Below, in pieces: positions 45,476 through 56,136 of a stretch of 64,000 nt of DNA. Numbering within the stretch: the first letter of the stretch is position 1; each line of letters opens with the position of its first letter. Position numbers and translations under genes: made by a program. Origin of the DNA: Molanna angustata. Lineage: Eukaryota > Arthropoda > Insecta > Trichoptera > Molannidae. The stretch is from assembly GCA_963576475.1 (NCBI GenBank), contig OY754978.1, positions 18,049,678 through 18,113,677 on the forward strand, in the 5' to 3' direction. The notes below the pieces were generated by a model. It worked only from the letters and a program-made list of their open reading frames with translations. It did no database searches and had not been told where the DNA came from.

Positions 45476-45531
45476 TCTCGACACGCCGGTCGATGGAAGG
45501 ACAGCGCTTCCGAAACATGTCGCGAAGTGAC
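45475..45531 (+). ncRNA. Hammerhead-like motif in the Penelope tail (copy B)
   Basis: GTC, then CGATGGA (in place of CTGATGA), a GGAAG/CTTCC stem around GACAGCG, then CGAAACATGTC. The GAAAC box and stem II are good; the CUGANGA box is diverged, so it is probably inactive. Confidence 0.4.
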
Positions 45532-45649
45532 TCAAAAAACAAGTGGTTTATAGCTAATTTATAATTCAAATATGGTATTTTATTATTATTATTATATTGA
45601 TTGTGGTGTATAGCATCGCCACAACGTGTTTGAAAAATTTATAAATAAT

Positions 45650-45762
45650 TAATGGATGGCCTCGAACAAGGTGGTCTGACGATAAATGACGAGTAGCTGG
45701 AGGCGGATGGATGTGGTATGCCCAGGACAAGGAGCCGAACAGGGAGCAGAGAGACGAATAAA
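45650..45762 (+). pseudogene. RTE-like reverse transcriptase C-terminal scrap
   Basis: One phase gives NGWPRTRWSDDK, stop, RVAGGGWMWYAQDKEPNREQRDE, stop, which follows the RW-DD ... G-W-M-AQDR end pattern of RTE-type proteins, as in the intact-looking tail at 48128-48583. Short and decayed. Confidence 0.55.
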
Positions 45763-46792
45763 AAAATAATTGGACTTGTCATATGTATTCTTGTAATAAA
45801 TGCCAGAGCTGGTCCTCGCTACTTTGAAAAAGTGAAGAATTATGATTCCACGGTTTTTAGAATGCGGTTCTTTGTTTCCAACGTTAATTTAACATTCGTC
45901 AAAATCCCTTGAGAATTATTGTTAATTTTCAAGGCACAAAGTTCGTTCTAATTTTATCACAGTGATAAAATAAAGAAGATTTGAAGGAAACGGAAAACAA
46001 CACAAGATTATGGGTGTATTTTTCTTTACTTTTTTTTCTCATTACTTGGAGTGGTATGCGAAAAAAGGTTCGGATCTGAGAATTCCATCCAATACTGCCA
46101 AGCCCCAACGTTTAAAATAATTGAATTTGTCAAACAAAAGCTAGATAGAGGATAAATTATTTTAAATGCTTATTTTTAGAGGGTTAAAAATAACTAATAA
46201 ATAAGGCAGAAAATTATGAATTTCCTATAAAAACATAATAACAAAATATATTTTTTTCTGTAGAGATTGTTTATTAATATTTTTTGGAACCTTTTTGAAA
46301 ATTTAATTTATTCGTTTATTACTATTTTTCTTGCTAAGACAATTTTCAACATAAAACAAAATGAAAATGAAAACACTTCGTGCGCAGGGTGCAAGGAAGT
46401 GTTTATTATTATTATTACTAAAAGTTTAGAAGATGCACATATCCAGTACATAGTGGAACAAATGTGGCTAGCATTCTTGATGTTAAAATCTGTAAAATAT
46501 ACAATAAAATAAAATAAAATATTCCTGTGTAAGTAACATGCTCTTACTATAGGTATATATTTTACGCCACTGATGCTGTGTATACAATTATACGAAAGAA
46601 AATTTATTACTGAGGCCTAGATATAATATTATACACGTACAAATATGTTTCAACACGATGTAGGGATCTCCTCTAATAATATCAAAGCTTTTTTATTCGA
46701 GAGGTCGTTAATTAAAGTTGTCACCGCCCTGTACAAAGGAGATCGCCCTTTGTTGGTGGGGGAAGGACGCAACTGAGAGAGGTTATACATTT
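45763..46792. other. AT-rich spacer with a SINE C tail
   Basis: Nothing coding recognised. AACACTTCGTGCGCAGGGTGC followed by AAGGAAGTGTTTATT at 46373-46410 and a (TTA)n run is a 3' fragment of SINE family C. Confidence 0.45.
46373..46420 (+). mobile_element. SINE family C, 3' end only
   Basis: CGCAGGGTGCAAGGAAGTG matches CGCAGGGTACAAGGAAGTG at 12407-12425, followed by (ATT)n. Confidence 0.6.
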
Positions 46793-47056
46793 ACAAATAA
46801 AAACGAGGGGATTGTGGTCAACGTTACACTCCTCAATACCAAGTCACACATGATAAAAACTTATGTATTTAACGACATTAATATACGTTTGTCTTGACAC
46901 ACAAAAAATCACATAAACACAATGCCTGCAAATAATGTCATTCAAAACAAAATCTAGCTTGAAAGAAAATATTAATACCTCATTAGACTTATTCCATTTA
47001 AAAATCTGAATAAACCACATTTGCTGCGAGGCACCGGCTTAGAAAAGTGTTTCCGC
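46793..47056. repeat. Dispersed repeat, left part (related to 6448-6517)
   Basis: AAAACGAGGGGATTGTGGTCAACG and CTCAATACCAAGTCAC resemble AAAACGAGTGGGTTGTGGCCAAC and CTCACTATCAAGTCAC at 6452-6499. A matching right part occurs at 47726-47785 and 7061-7106 (GGATTCATAACTCC...AGTAAAAA). This may be one dispersed element, here expanded by the pentanucleotide array and at 6.5 kb interrupted by a SINE. Confidence 0.4.
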
Positions 47057-47562
47057 TGAAATGAAACGAAACGAAACGAAACGAAACGAAACGAAACTAA
47101 ACGAAACGAAACGAAACGAAACGAATCGAATCGAATCGAATCGAATCGAATCGAAACGAAACGAAACGTAACTAAACGAAACGAAACGAAACGAAACGAA
47201 ACGAAACGAAACGAAACGAAACGAAACGAAACGAAACGAAACGAAACGAAACGAAACGAAACGAAACGAAACGAAACGAATCGAATCGAATCGAATCGAA
47301 TCGAAACGAAACGAAACGAAACGAAACGTAACTAAACGAAACGAAACGAAACGAAACGAAACGAAACGAAACGAAACGAAACGAAACGAAACGAAACGAA
47401 ACGAAACGAAACGAAACGAAACGAAACGAAACGAAACGAAACGAAACGAAACGAAACGAAACGAATCGAATCGAATCGAATCGAATCGAATCGAATCGAA
47501 TCGAAACGAAACGAAACGAAACGAAACGAAATGAAATGAAATGAAATGAAATGAAATGAAAT
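47057..47562. repeat. (ACGAA)n pentanucleotide array with ordered variants
   Basis: About 500 bp of ACGAA units, with blocks of TCGAA (about 47125-47155, 47280-47305, 47465-47505), a terminal ATGAA block and the rare marker ACGTAACTAA at 47166-47175 and again 160 bp later at 47326-47335. The large Phe/Arg/Val/Ser frames on the minus strand are artefacts of the repeat. Confidence 0.95.
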
Positions 47563-48117
47563 AAATAAAAATAATCGAATGAGTATTTTAATCCGTGCGG
47601 ACAACTTCGTTGACTTCGCCACAAAAAAATATGTTTATAATATACATTGCGACGAAAATTTCTCAGAAAACAGTCACACCACGATACTAGTCAATAATAT
47701 ACAATTAAATAAAAATACCCTTAAATATTCGGATTCATAACTCCCGATTACATCCCTTTGGGGTAGTGAGAAGTAAAAAATAATCCATTTCGGAAAAAAA
47801 TAAATGAGATGTGTTGGTACCTACTAGGTACTATAGCCGGGGTTGAATTAATCTCGTTCATCCTGACATCACTCCTTGTTAACATTATTGGAACACGATA
47901 CACAGTCATATTAATCATACAGATGAAGACTACTTGTGTTCAATTACTATACGTAATCAATTCAATGTGTCTATCTCATAGATTAGTTTAATTAATATAA
48001 CCAGTAATAGTATAAAATAATATCCATTATTGTACATATTCATTTATTAAAAATAAATATGTATCTGATGTAGGTACAATATAAGTTGATAATGTAGTAA
48101 ATTAATTGTATAACACT
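47563..48117. other. AT-rich spacer
   Basis: No gene recognised. 47726-47785 belongs to the dispersed repeat noted at 46793. Confidence 0.5.
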
Positions 48118-48127
48118 ATACATTAAT

Positions 48128-48572
48128 GAAGTCAAGGGTGTTTGAGCAGTGCATACTGCCAGTATTCACTTATGGCATGGAAACAACGACCTTAACCAAA
48201 TTGTCTGCCAACAAGCTGCGTGTAGCACAAAGGAAAATGGAAAGAATAATGTTGGCAATAAAACTAGAAGACAGGAAGAGGAATGACTGGATAAGCAGTC
48301 AGACCAAACTGTCCGATGTGGTTGAGAGAATAGCCATGCAGAAGTGGAGATGGGCAGGATACCTATCAAGAATGACCGATAATAGATGGACTAAAAGACT
48401 GGTGGAGTGGAGACCGAGAGGCGACAAGAGACCACAAGGGCGACCACCTAACAGATGGATGGACGACATAAAAAGATTTGTTGGACCACAGTGGATGAGA
48501 GTCGCACAGGAACGGGAGGAGTGGAGAAGGAGAGGGGAGGCCTATGTCCTGCAGTGGGCAAACACAGGCTGA
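48128..48572 (+). pseudogene. RTE-type reverse transcriptase C-terminus
   Basis: About 147 codons are open with SRVFEQCILPVFTYGMETTTL, then AQRKMERIMLAI, KWRWAGYLSRMTDNRW and GRPPNRWMDDI, ending at WANTG and a stop at 48570-48572. This is the complete standard tail of the family, but the catalytic palm is absent. An ATG near 48126 lies in the target duplication, so it is not a real start. Confidence 0.75.
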
Positions 48573-48583
48573 TGATGATCATG
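48128..48583 (+). mobile_element. RTE-like retrotransposon 3' fragment with 10-bp target duplication
   Basis: ATACATTAAT flanks the fragment at 48118-48127 and 48584-48593. It contains only the end of the ORF and a short (TGA)n-like tail, the usual 3' end of this RTE type. 5' truncation is extreme. Confidence 0.8.
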
Positions 48584-48737
48584 ATACATTAATAAGTTAA
48601 AAGTTTAAGTATTTTATATATTATATGTATTTTAAATTGTAAAATAGGCTACTCTACTAGGCTATGCCTATCCCAGACTTTTCAAGACACGAAACTATTT
48701 TTACGGCCTATTTTTTCGGACTTTCGAAACTATTTTG

Positions 48738-48972
48738 TCGGCCTTTGTGGCTCAGTTGGTTAGGTATCTGACTGCAGACCCAAAAGTCCCGGGTTCGATT
48801 CCCGGTGCAAACACAGTTTTTAATTATGTTTACAGTCTGGATCTGTGAGACGATAAACATCGCAAGTCTCCAGAATTGTTATTGGGTGCTCGTTAAATTA
48901 ATATTTGACTTAACACCTGTTAGATGCCCGAGAGACAATTATAAATAAATAAATGAAAATAAATAAATAAAT
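48738..48972 (+). mobile_element. SINE family A, best full-length copy
   Basis: Head TCGGCCTTTGTGGCTCAG, B box GGGTTCGATTCCC, body AGTCTGGATCTGTGAGACG and AAGTCTCCAGAATTG, 3' end ACCTGTTAGATGCCCGAG, and an AAAT-rich tail to 48972. It defines the family of about 200 bp used for the other three copies. Confidence 0.85.
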
Positions 48973-49335
48973 ACCATACCATCACCATTTCCTATTCGGG
49001 GTAGGCAGAGAGAACTGAACGCCAGATTCCTCTCTCTTGATTTTTGCTTCATTCGCGTCCATGAATCGTCTCATATACGCTCTAATGTTATTCTTACTTC
49101 TAACGTCTCCATTTTTATAAATTCCATTTATGTGGTCGTGAAAACTTTTCCTTGGCCGACCTCTGCTATTCGTTCCTTTTTTGTCAGACGGTCATCACTC
49201 AATCTTTCTGTGTGGCCAAACCACCTTAGGCCATTTGTTTTCATCTTACTTATGATATATCTTTCAATCATACATTCTAGTCTGATATCCTCATTGGATT
49301 CGAATTCTATTTTCTTTTATTCAAGTTTTTTTTCA
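48973..49335 (-). mobile_element. RTE-like 3' fragment
   Basis: On the minus strand, pieces of the same protein tail as at 16549 can be read (GGTTTGGCCACACAG gives WFGHTE, then GRPRKSF and HDHINGIYK, then AYMRRFMDA), with several breaks. It ends near 48973 at CCCGAATAGG. Confidence 0.65.
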
Positions 49336-49559
49336 TGACTGACATATTGTATGTTTCAATTTATAGATCCATTTCCGGGTTCATAAATCACATAAACTGG
49401 TATGCTATAAATCATATTGTCTCTTAAACTCAGAGAATGAATTCAAATAGTGGCATATCAAGTACTTAAAGTTTATTTTTTCTTTTTCTATAAAATTGCA
49501 AATACTATTTTATCAAATTTTAAATTATACAACTTACTTGCATAAGTAATTACTTATAT

Positions 49560-49705
49560 TATGCTGGACATTTGCCTCCCTCATACATTTCCAGACTTCT
49601 CTGTCCTGGGCCTTCTGCATCCAGTCATCAGCAACCCTCTTTATATCATTTAACCTTCGCATAGGTGGTCTTCCTATATTTATATTATCCTCACGTGATC
49701 TTCAT
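49560..49705 (-). pseudogene. RTE-like C-terminal scrap
   Basis: On the minus strand one phase gives NIGRPPMRRLNDIKRVADDWMQKAQDREVWKCMREAN, the GRPP...DW-M-AQDR-W end pattern of RTE-type proteins, close to the tail at 48128. No catalytic part. Confidence 0.65.
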
Positions 49706-50309
49706 TCCAAAATATTTTATTTTATCTGTGATTCACCGATATGTCCCGCAAATTATTTAACTTTCACTATTATTTCTATAGTAAAATATGTAGGTAAATA
49801 TTCATATTATTTTATCCTGCAATACAGAGTGAAACTAATAGAATAGTTGAGAAGTATTTTTAATAAGAAAGACAAAAGGTGTACATTACCACGAGATTTT
49901 TTTCCAAATTCTACATATAATTATAATTTAGTAATGCTGGATCCAGTGATTTTTTTATTTCTGATTTTTGTCATGAAAATAAGCAATTGAAGAAGACGGG
50001 GAAGTGGTGAAAATAGAAAGACCCTTTAATATGGAGCATCTTTTGGCGATTGGCTCACGACATGTAATATTCATCTCCACCACCGGTATAAAGATATAGC
50101 TGACTGCAGGAAGCCTTTCACTCGACCATTAGAAAGTGACTGACGCAATTCTTTAATTGCTTGTACATATTATGCTTCCCTTTTGCAATCATTTAATGTA
50201 AACCCTTATTTCTCTGAGATCTAATGGAATACTGTTTTTTACTCTTCTTTTCAACAGTAAATCACCGTAAACGAGCGACAACAAATACTTCGGTCAGCCA
50301 CCACATCCA
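49706..50309. other. AT-rich spacer
   Basis: No gene recognised. Confidence 0.5.
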
Positions 50310-50575
50310 TGATTGGCAAGTTAACTGAAATAAATAGAGTCAACACTACATTCTTCGGTGATCGTGCTTTTGCTGTGGCTGGACCAGCCTCGTGGAATAA
50401 ACTACCACCTGAACTGAGGCAAATCGACAACTTTTCAGGAAACACCTGAAAACTCACTTTTTCCGCGAGTCTTACAAAAACCTGTAATAGTTATATTCAA
50501 AGCGCCCTTGAGGTGAGGTTATCACAAAAACGGTGCTATAAAAATTATCCCAATTTATTATTATTATTATTAAAT
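50310..50575 (+). mobile_element. CR1/L2-like 3' end, copy 2
   Basis: It shares AAATAGAGTCAACAC, GCTTTTGCTGTGGCTGGACC and the 3' AAAGCGCCCTTGAGGTGAGG with the copy at 31247, then a (TTA)n tail. A 7-bp deletion at about 50433 breaks the coding frame (NKLPPELRQIDNF). Coding remnant only about 40-50 codons. Confidence 0.75.
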
Positions 50576-50723
50576 ATATTAAGATCTAAATTGTACAGCA
50601 CAAATCCGCCTCTATTGGTGGCTGTGCCTTATTTAAAAAAATAAGCATTTTTTTTTCCATTTCTGTTTGTATATAATATGTTTCCGTTTGTTACTGATAT
50701 GTGCTCAAACTGTATTTTTATTA

Positions 50724-50970
50724 CGTTAATGTTAGGAAAATAACTTTGTGGCGACATTATAAATTATTTATAATATAAACTTAACGTAGTTTACACCACT
50801 TAACTATGAGTACTAACTTCTACCGGTTTCAAAAACTTTAAATGTTTTCTTCTTCAGGAAGACTTACGTACTCTTCCTGAAGAAGAAAACATTTAAAGTT
50901 TTTGAAACCGGTAGAAGTTAGTACTCATAGTTAAGTGGTGTAAACTACGTTAAGTTTATATTATAAATAA
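50724..50970. mobile_element. Snap-back Penelope-like mini-element, second copy, 13-bp target duplication
   Basis: TGTATTTTTATTA flanks the insertion at 50711-50723 and 50971-50983. It has a 39-nt extension on the left (CGTTAATG...GTGGCGACATTATA) and a perfect inverted repeat: 50763-50862 with 50872-50971 (100 bp each, 9-nt spacer; the last base falls in the duplication). Each arm carries CTGAAGA, then TTTTTGAAACCGGT, an almost complete hammerhead-type core. Layout and length match 20439-20680 in opposite orientation. Confidence 0.75.
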
Positions 50971-50983
50971 TGTATTTTTATTA

Positions 50984-52371
50984 TTGATTGTTTATTTGTT
51001 TTGTAACACTTCCATACATTTTAAATCATTCGTGTAAAAGAATTAGAGCCGTATAAATAAATAAAATAATCATCTTGTACACATCTATCAAATAATCTCT
51101 ATAAAATAGTCTCTTGTCTGTCCTTAAATACAAATAATATAATCAAAACCATTTTCAGTGTATCAAAAAGAGAAGTAGGATGGTATAATATGTACTCTTT
51201 TAAAACTTTTCCGCCCCTTCTTATAAAGCTCTTCTCGGCTATATTCGCTCCGGCAAACTTCTACAAATATTGCATTATGTATGACTTAGCTTTAAAATGC
51301 TGAATGCGTTCCCGATTAGCATACCCCACCTTACTCGGTCACAATTCCTATCCCTCCTGAGGTTTATTTTTATACACGTTTCTTTAAATACTCACAGTGG
51401 CTTTCTCTGAAGTTACCGGAAAATCATGGCTGCCAAATGGATACGTGTATCGAATGCAACAGGGATAAACATCAAAAGAGGGATCATATTTCATCCGAGG
51501 AACGAAAGCAAACTCAACCTTCTCGGAAAAATATATATGAAAACAGAGTATCAAACAGGAGTGAATGAGAGACAAAGGGAGCAAAGAGCAGCATAGCATT
51601 ATTCTTACAGGAATACATTTCTGTTCCTCTCAGTCACGAAGGTGAAAAATATAACACATACCTACAACCCTTATCGAAACAAAGGGTGGAAATGCTATAT
51701 GTAGGCTTATAACTACTATATGTAGACTTTTAATCTACTGGATACACGGATAATTGTTAATGAGATAGTTTTAACACTTATTTTTAGATATTTACAGGGT
51801 TACAGGGTAATTCGTACTGAATATTAAAGTACGTTATAATTCAGGTCATTTCTGATGGATTTGATTCTATAATATCATGTCCGAAACTTAACCATTATGG
51901 AGATATTGATTTTTAAAGATTTAAAAATTTTTTTTTGGATATTTTATCATTTTTTTATGGATTAGACGTCTAAGGGTTCGTTTTTTATGTATCTAGTTAG
52001 AGGGAATGTCAATTAATAAAAATGATAAACAAAAACTGAACCTACTAACAGCTTAAAAAGACAGCTCGACAACGGTTAGAATTAAAGAATTATCACAAAG
52101 TGTTTTTAACTTTGAAGCGCTTTTTTTTGAAAAAATATTTATGGAACTTATTCTGCAAATAATTGTGAAAACTTTTACGTTTCTTTAGCTATTCAAAAAG
52201 GTATAACACTTGCTATTAAATAGGCAAACCATTGACCAAATAACAGTTAAGGTAGTAGAGGGTACATTTTAGTTTGAGGAAAAAGTAGCTAAAATACGTA
52301 GGTAAACAAACCAAAAAAAAAAAACAGAGCAATATTTTTATAGTTTAAATAATAAAAATAAATACACATTC
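50984..52371. other. Intergenic stretch, no gene seen
   Basis: A less AT-rich part at 51200-51610 has a 71-codon minus frame without a recognised domain. The rest is AT-rich. Confidence 0.45.
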
Positions 52372-52640
52372 ATCGCCTCGTTAACATTCATACATCGTCT
52401 TATACATGTTTGTCTGTTGTTCACGCTTCTAACATTTCCGTCTTTCAAAACACCGACTTCTCATTCCATTCCTATTCGCAATGTATATTATTTTCTTCGT
52501 CAGACTTTCCTCATTCATTCTCCCCGTGTGGCCAAACCATCTCAATATGTTCACTTTCGTTATATTAATGACATCTTTCTTCATCTTACATTTTTACATT
52601 GTGTCCTCATTTATGACCATGTCATACATCGTTCTATTAC
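52372..52640 (-). mobile_element. RTE-like 3' fragment
   Basis: The complement shows ATGGTTTGGCCACACGG (WFGHTG-type) and other pieces collinear with the RTE tail at 16549 (MRRCMDVKEARN region near 52380-52430). Too decayed to give a continuous frame. Confidence 0.55.
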
Positions 52641-52779
52641 AGATTCCTCATTTCAACTGCATTCATTCTGCTATCGTGGAACTTATTTTTTTTTTGTTTT
52701 ATAAATCTTATAATCAACTCTGCTCAATCCCAATTGGGATGTTCGGCATATCGCATGACACATTTTCATCATGTCGACA

Positions 52780-52948
52780 GATGTAGCATTGTGGTAAGTC
52801 TTTTGGATCCCCAGCAGAGGAGGAATTTATTTAAAAAAAAAACTCATCCATTTCTTGCTTCTCGGCTGGAAACACTGGTTAGTTGGAAGAAATAGCCATT
52901 TAGCAATAAACTCGCCACTAACAGAGGTTGCAAGGAAATGTTAATTTT
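52780..52948 (+). mobile_element. SINE family C, copy 3
   Basis: The body GGAAACACTGGTTAGTTGG, AAATAGCCATTTAGCAA, ACTCGCCACT and GCAAGGAAATGTTAAT matches 12340-12430; the head is damaged (CCCCAGCAGAGGAGGAATTT remains after the B box). Confidence 0.7.
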
Positions 52949-53064
52949 AAGAGGCAGGTACAGTAATAAAAATAATTTAAGTATTGAGTGAGAGGCAAAT
53001 GTGTTTTTATTTTTTTTGTCTTTAATTGATTATTTTAATTAAGAAATATAACGTTCAAATTAAC

Positions 53065-53115
53065 GAAAAATGACTATGGACGCAGAAATTTGTTCTGCGT
53101 CCATAGTCATTTTTC
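53065..53115. repeat. 23-bp perfect inverted repeat with 5-nt loop
   Basis: The arm GAAAAATGACTATGGACGCAG (plus AA) at 53065-53087 pairs with 53093-53115. A further 11-bp hairpin (ATTGTAAACAT) lies at 53304-53330. Sequence between and after is moderately GC-rich; it may be part of an undescribed fold-back element, but no duplication was found. Confidence 0.6.
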
Positions 53116-53860
53116 AATTTTGACTCATGTTGTTGTTCATTTGTTATCAAACCGTTTTGTTTATGTAATTATATTTATTCATCAAACAAAAATCATCCTA
53201 CACTACAACATTAACAGCGTTGTGGTGTGGGTGGGAGTATCAGTGATGTTAATATTGTTGCCAAATATGTGGGCGAGTCTAAGATTGAAGAAGTGGGGAT
53301 ATAATTGTAAACATCCTGGATGTTTACAATGTTGCCTTTTATTTTATTTTTATTAATTACTAACATTTCAAGAGCGTTAAGTTTCCATCCTGTGTATTCT
53401 GAATACAGAACCTCTCCATTTCCTAAACCAAATGAATGATTATGTTCAATGCAACTCCACTGAAACCAAACTCCAAAACCAAACTGTAACTCGATCCACA
53501 TAGGTGGCAAAGCTGTAAATGTTGTAGTTTAGGATGATTTTTGTTTAAATTGTTTAGTTTAATTTAAGCCCTTGATATTGCCGAGCCACCTCGGCGAAAA
53601 TGTTCAGTCATTATAATTGAATTTTTGTGGAAAAACACTTTAGTATTTTTTTTTCATATATTTAAAAATGAATTTCCACTCTGTTAACACAAAAAATCTA
53701 GAATCATTTTACTATGTTTTTTTTAATGGGTTAACTAAGTACGTGTTTTCGTGTGTTGGACAAATATTTTCATATTTACAGTTATCTTATCACTAAAGGA
53801 ATGCTAAAATTGAAATCCGTCACAATCGAAAACTTATGTAATTGAAAACTATATAATTTA
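53116..53860. other. Unclassified stretch
   Basis: A minus-strand frame at 53211-53510 (GFGVWFQWSCIEHNHSFGLG) is open but not recognised. The rest is AT-rich. Confidence 0.4.
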
Positions 53861-55625
53861 TTGAATTTTTTGTACATAAAATATTAAGAACAACAGTAAA
53901 CAACAACTATTGGGTTGTGGTCCACAGTCATATTTTCACTAATGAGTTTCTTGATCACGGAACGCATTTTTATGGAACGCATTTCTATGTTTTTCTATGA
54001 CAAATTTGTAGTCTAAAAATGTTAAGAAAAACAGCAAACTAACAACTATTGATTTGCGGTCGACAATTAACTTTTCCCTTGTAAATTTCTTGATCATAGA
54101 ATGCATTTTTAAGGAACCCACTTATATTTTTGCATTCATGGGCGGATAAATCATAGAACAACCAGGAACATGAATTCAGGGCGGTTGTCTAAAAAAGGGC
54201 GCTTAAAATACTAAAACGTAAATTATATAAATCAAAAATCCGCAGGTATGGAGCTCAGTTCTCTTTACCTACTCGGAAAGAAGCTCGGTGTTATGGCGTG
54301 TATGCAAAAAATTGTCAATGATTTGTCATTTTAGACCCGATGTTATTATAAATAATTTAAAATTGTTCAACATTTAAAATTCCAAAAAATGTAGGGTGGG
54401 GGGCGGTTTCAAATATATTGCTACGGGCGCAAAAACACATTTGTCCGGTCCTGTTTGTATTTCTCTGATAAATTAACTTTTCACTTATGGATTCCTTGAT
54501 CATGGATTGCATCTTTATCGAACCCATTTCTATGTATTTCTCTGACAAATTAATTATTCACTTATGAGTTTTTGACCACGGAATGCATTTTTATGGAACC
54601 CATTTCTATGTATTTCTCTGATAAATTAACTTTTCACTTATGGATTCCTTGATCACGGATTGCATCTTTATCGAACCCATTTCTATGTATTTCTCTGACA
54701 AATGAATTATTCACATATGAGTTTTTGACCACGGAATGCATTTTCATGGAACCCATTTCTATGTATTTCTCTGACAAATTAACTTTTCACTTATGGATTC
54801 CTTGATCACGGATTGCATCTTTATCGAACCCATTTCTATGTATTTCTCTGACAAATTAATTATTCACTTATGAGTTTTTGACCACGGAATGCATTTTTAT
54901 GGAACCCATTTCTATGTATTTCTCTGGCAAATTAACTTTTCACTTATGAGTTTCTTGACCACGGAATGCATTTTTATGGTTTTCTTGATCACGGGATGCA
55001 TTTTTAAGGAACCCATTTCCATGTATTTCTCTGACAAATAAAATTTTCACTTATGAGTTTCATGAGCACGGAATGCAGTTTTATAAGTTTCTTGATCACG
55101 CAATACATTATTATTGAACCCATTTCTATGTAATTCTCTAAAAAATTTGTTGTATGTAAAATATTAAGAACAACAGTTCTCACAACTATTGGGTTGTGAT
55201 CTACAATAAACTTTTCACTTATGAGTTTCTTGATCACGGAATACAGTTTTATGAGTTTCTTGATAACTGAATATATTATTATTGCACCCATTTCTATGTA
55301 TTTCTCTGACAAATTTAATGTCTATAAAATATTAAGAACAACAGTTCTCAACAACCATTGGGTTGTGATCTTCAATAAACTTTTCACTTATGAGTTTCTT
55401 GATCACGGAGTACAGTTTTATGAGTTTCTTGATAACTGAATATATTATTATTGCACCCATTTCTATGTATTTCTATGACAAATTTAATGTCTATAAAATA
55501 TTAAGAACAACAGTTCTCAACAACCATTGGGTTATGATCTACGATAAACTTTTCACTTATGAGTTTCTTGATCACGGAGTGCATTTTTATGGAACCCATT
55601 TCTATGCATTTCTCTAAAAAAACTA
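53861..55625. repeat. Satellite-like array with 76/77-bp and 168-170-bp periods
   Basis: The marker ACCCATTTCTATGTATTTCT recurs at 54522, 54598, 54675, 54751, 54828, 54904, 55011, 55118, 55286, 55456 and 55594. Between 54522 and 54904 the step is 76 or 77 and two unit types alternate (GATTCCTTGATCACGGATTG against GTTTTTGACCACGGAATGC), a 153-bp higher-order dimer. On the right the unit lengthens to 168-170 bp with AAATATTAAGAACAACAG. A decayed left part extends to about 53861. Frames here are artefacts. Confidence 0.9.
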
Positions 55626-56136
55626 ATATAACTGCAAAATATTCGACTAAAATCGGCTTTGTACTGTCATGAAACTACTGCTTGCCACATTCAACAAATA
55701 TAAGTTTGTGTGTAGGTTATCATCGAGGTAAATAAAATTTAATTAAATTCAAATCACGTACTTCATTGCTTACTCATAAAACAAATTATCGGTTATCTTC
55801 AGCTGAATGAACAATAACAGATATTATTTTCGTTCGAATTCATTATTATTTCGATAGACAGTTTGATTATTAATCTAAAATAAATAATGCATAGGTGCAA
55901 CATATATTTTGTTCGCTTGTATTGCATTTGTATGACGAAACTTAACCACTCGTGTTGCAAATTACTATACACTGAGTATAATTTTCATTTAAAAGTATGT
56001 ATTTTTACATACAAGATAGATATAATCAAAAGAATTATATTATATAGACCCACAAATATAATTAATAAGCCCTGATCTGTTATACTTTTTCATATAATTT
56101 GAAAAAAAATTAAGCTAATATTTATTGTTAATAAAA
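55626..56136. other. AT-rich spacer
   Basis: No gene recognised. Confidence 0.5.

Larger units (their letters stand above)
44910..45608 (+). mobile_element. Penelope-like retroelement copy B with 15-bp target duplication
   Basis: TATAGCATCGCCACA occurs at 44895-44909 and 45609-45623, framing a 699-bp insertion. It contains the end of the RT-to-nuclease linker (PISIKIKNTLPTNIKAAFYT), the Cys motif before the nuclease, the GIY-YIG core, a Pro-rich C-terminus and a 3' tail with a hammerhead-like segment. 5' truncated as usual for these elements. Confidence 0.85.

Noticed and set aside
47172..47624. Long minus-strand open frames rich in Phe/Arg/Val/Ser
   Set aside because: They are translations of the ACGAA pentanucleotide array, which has no stop in several phases.
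55004..55617. Open frames on both strands with repeated MSFLITEY and similar peptides
   Set aside because: These reflect the 168-170 bp satellite units and occur in both orientations with no domain.
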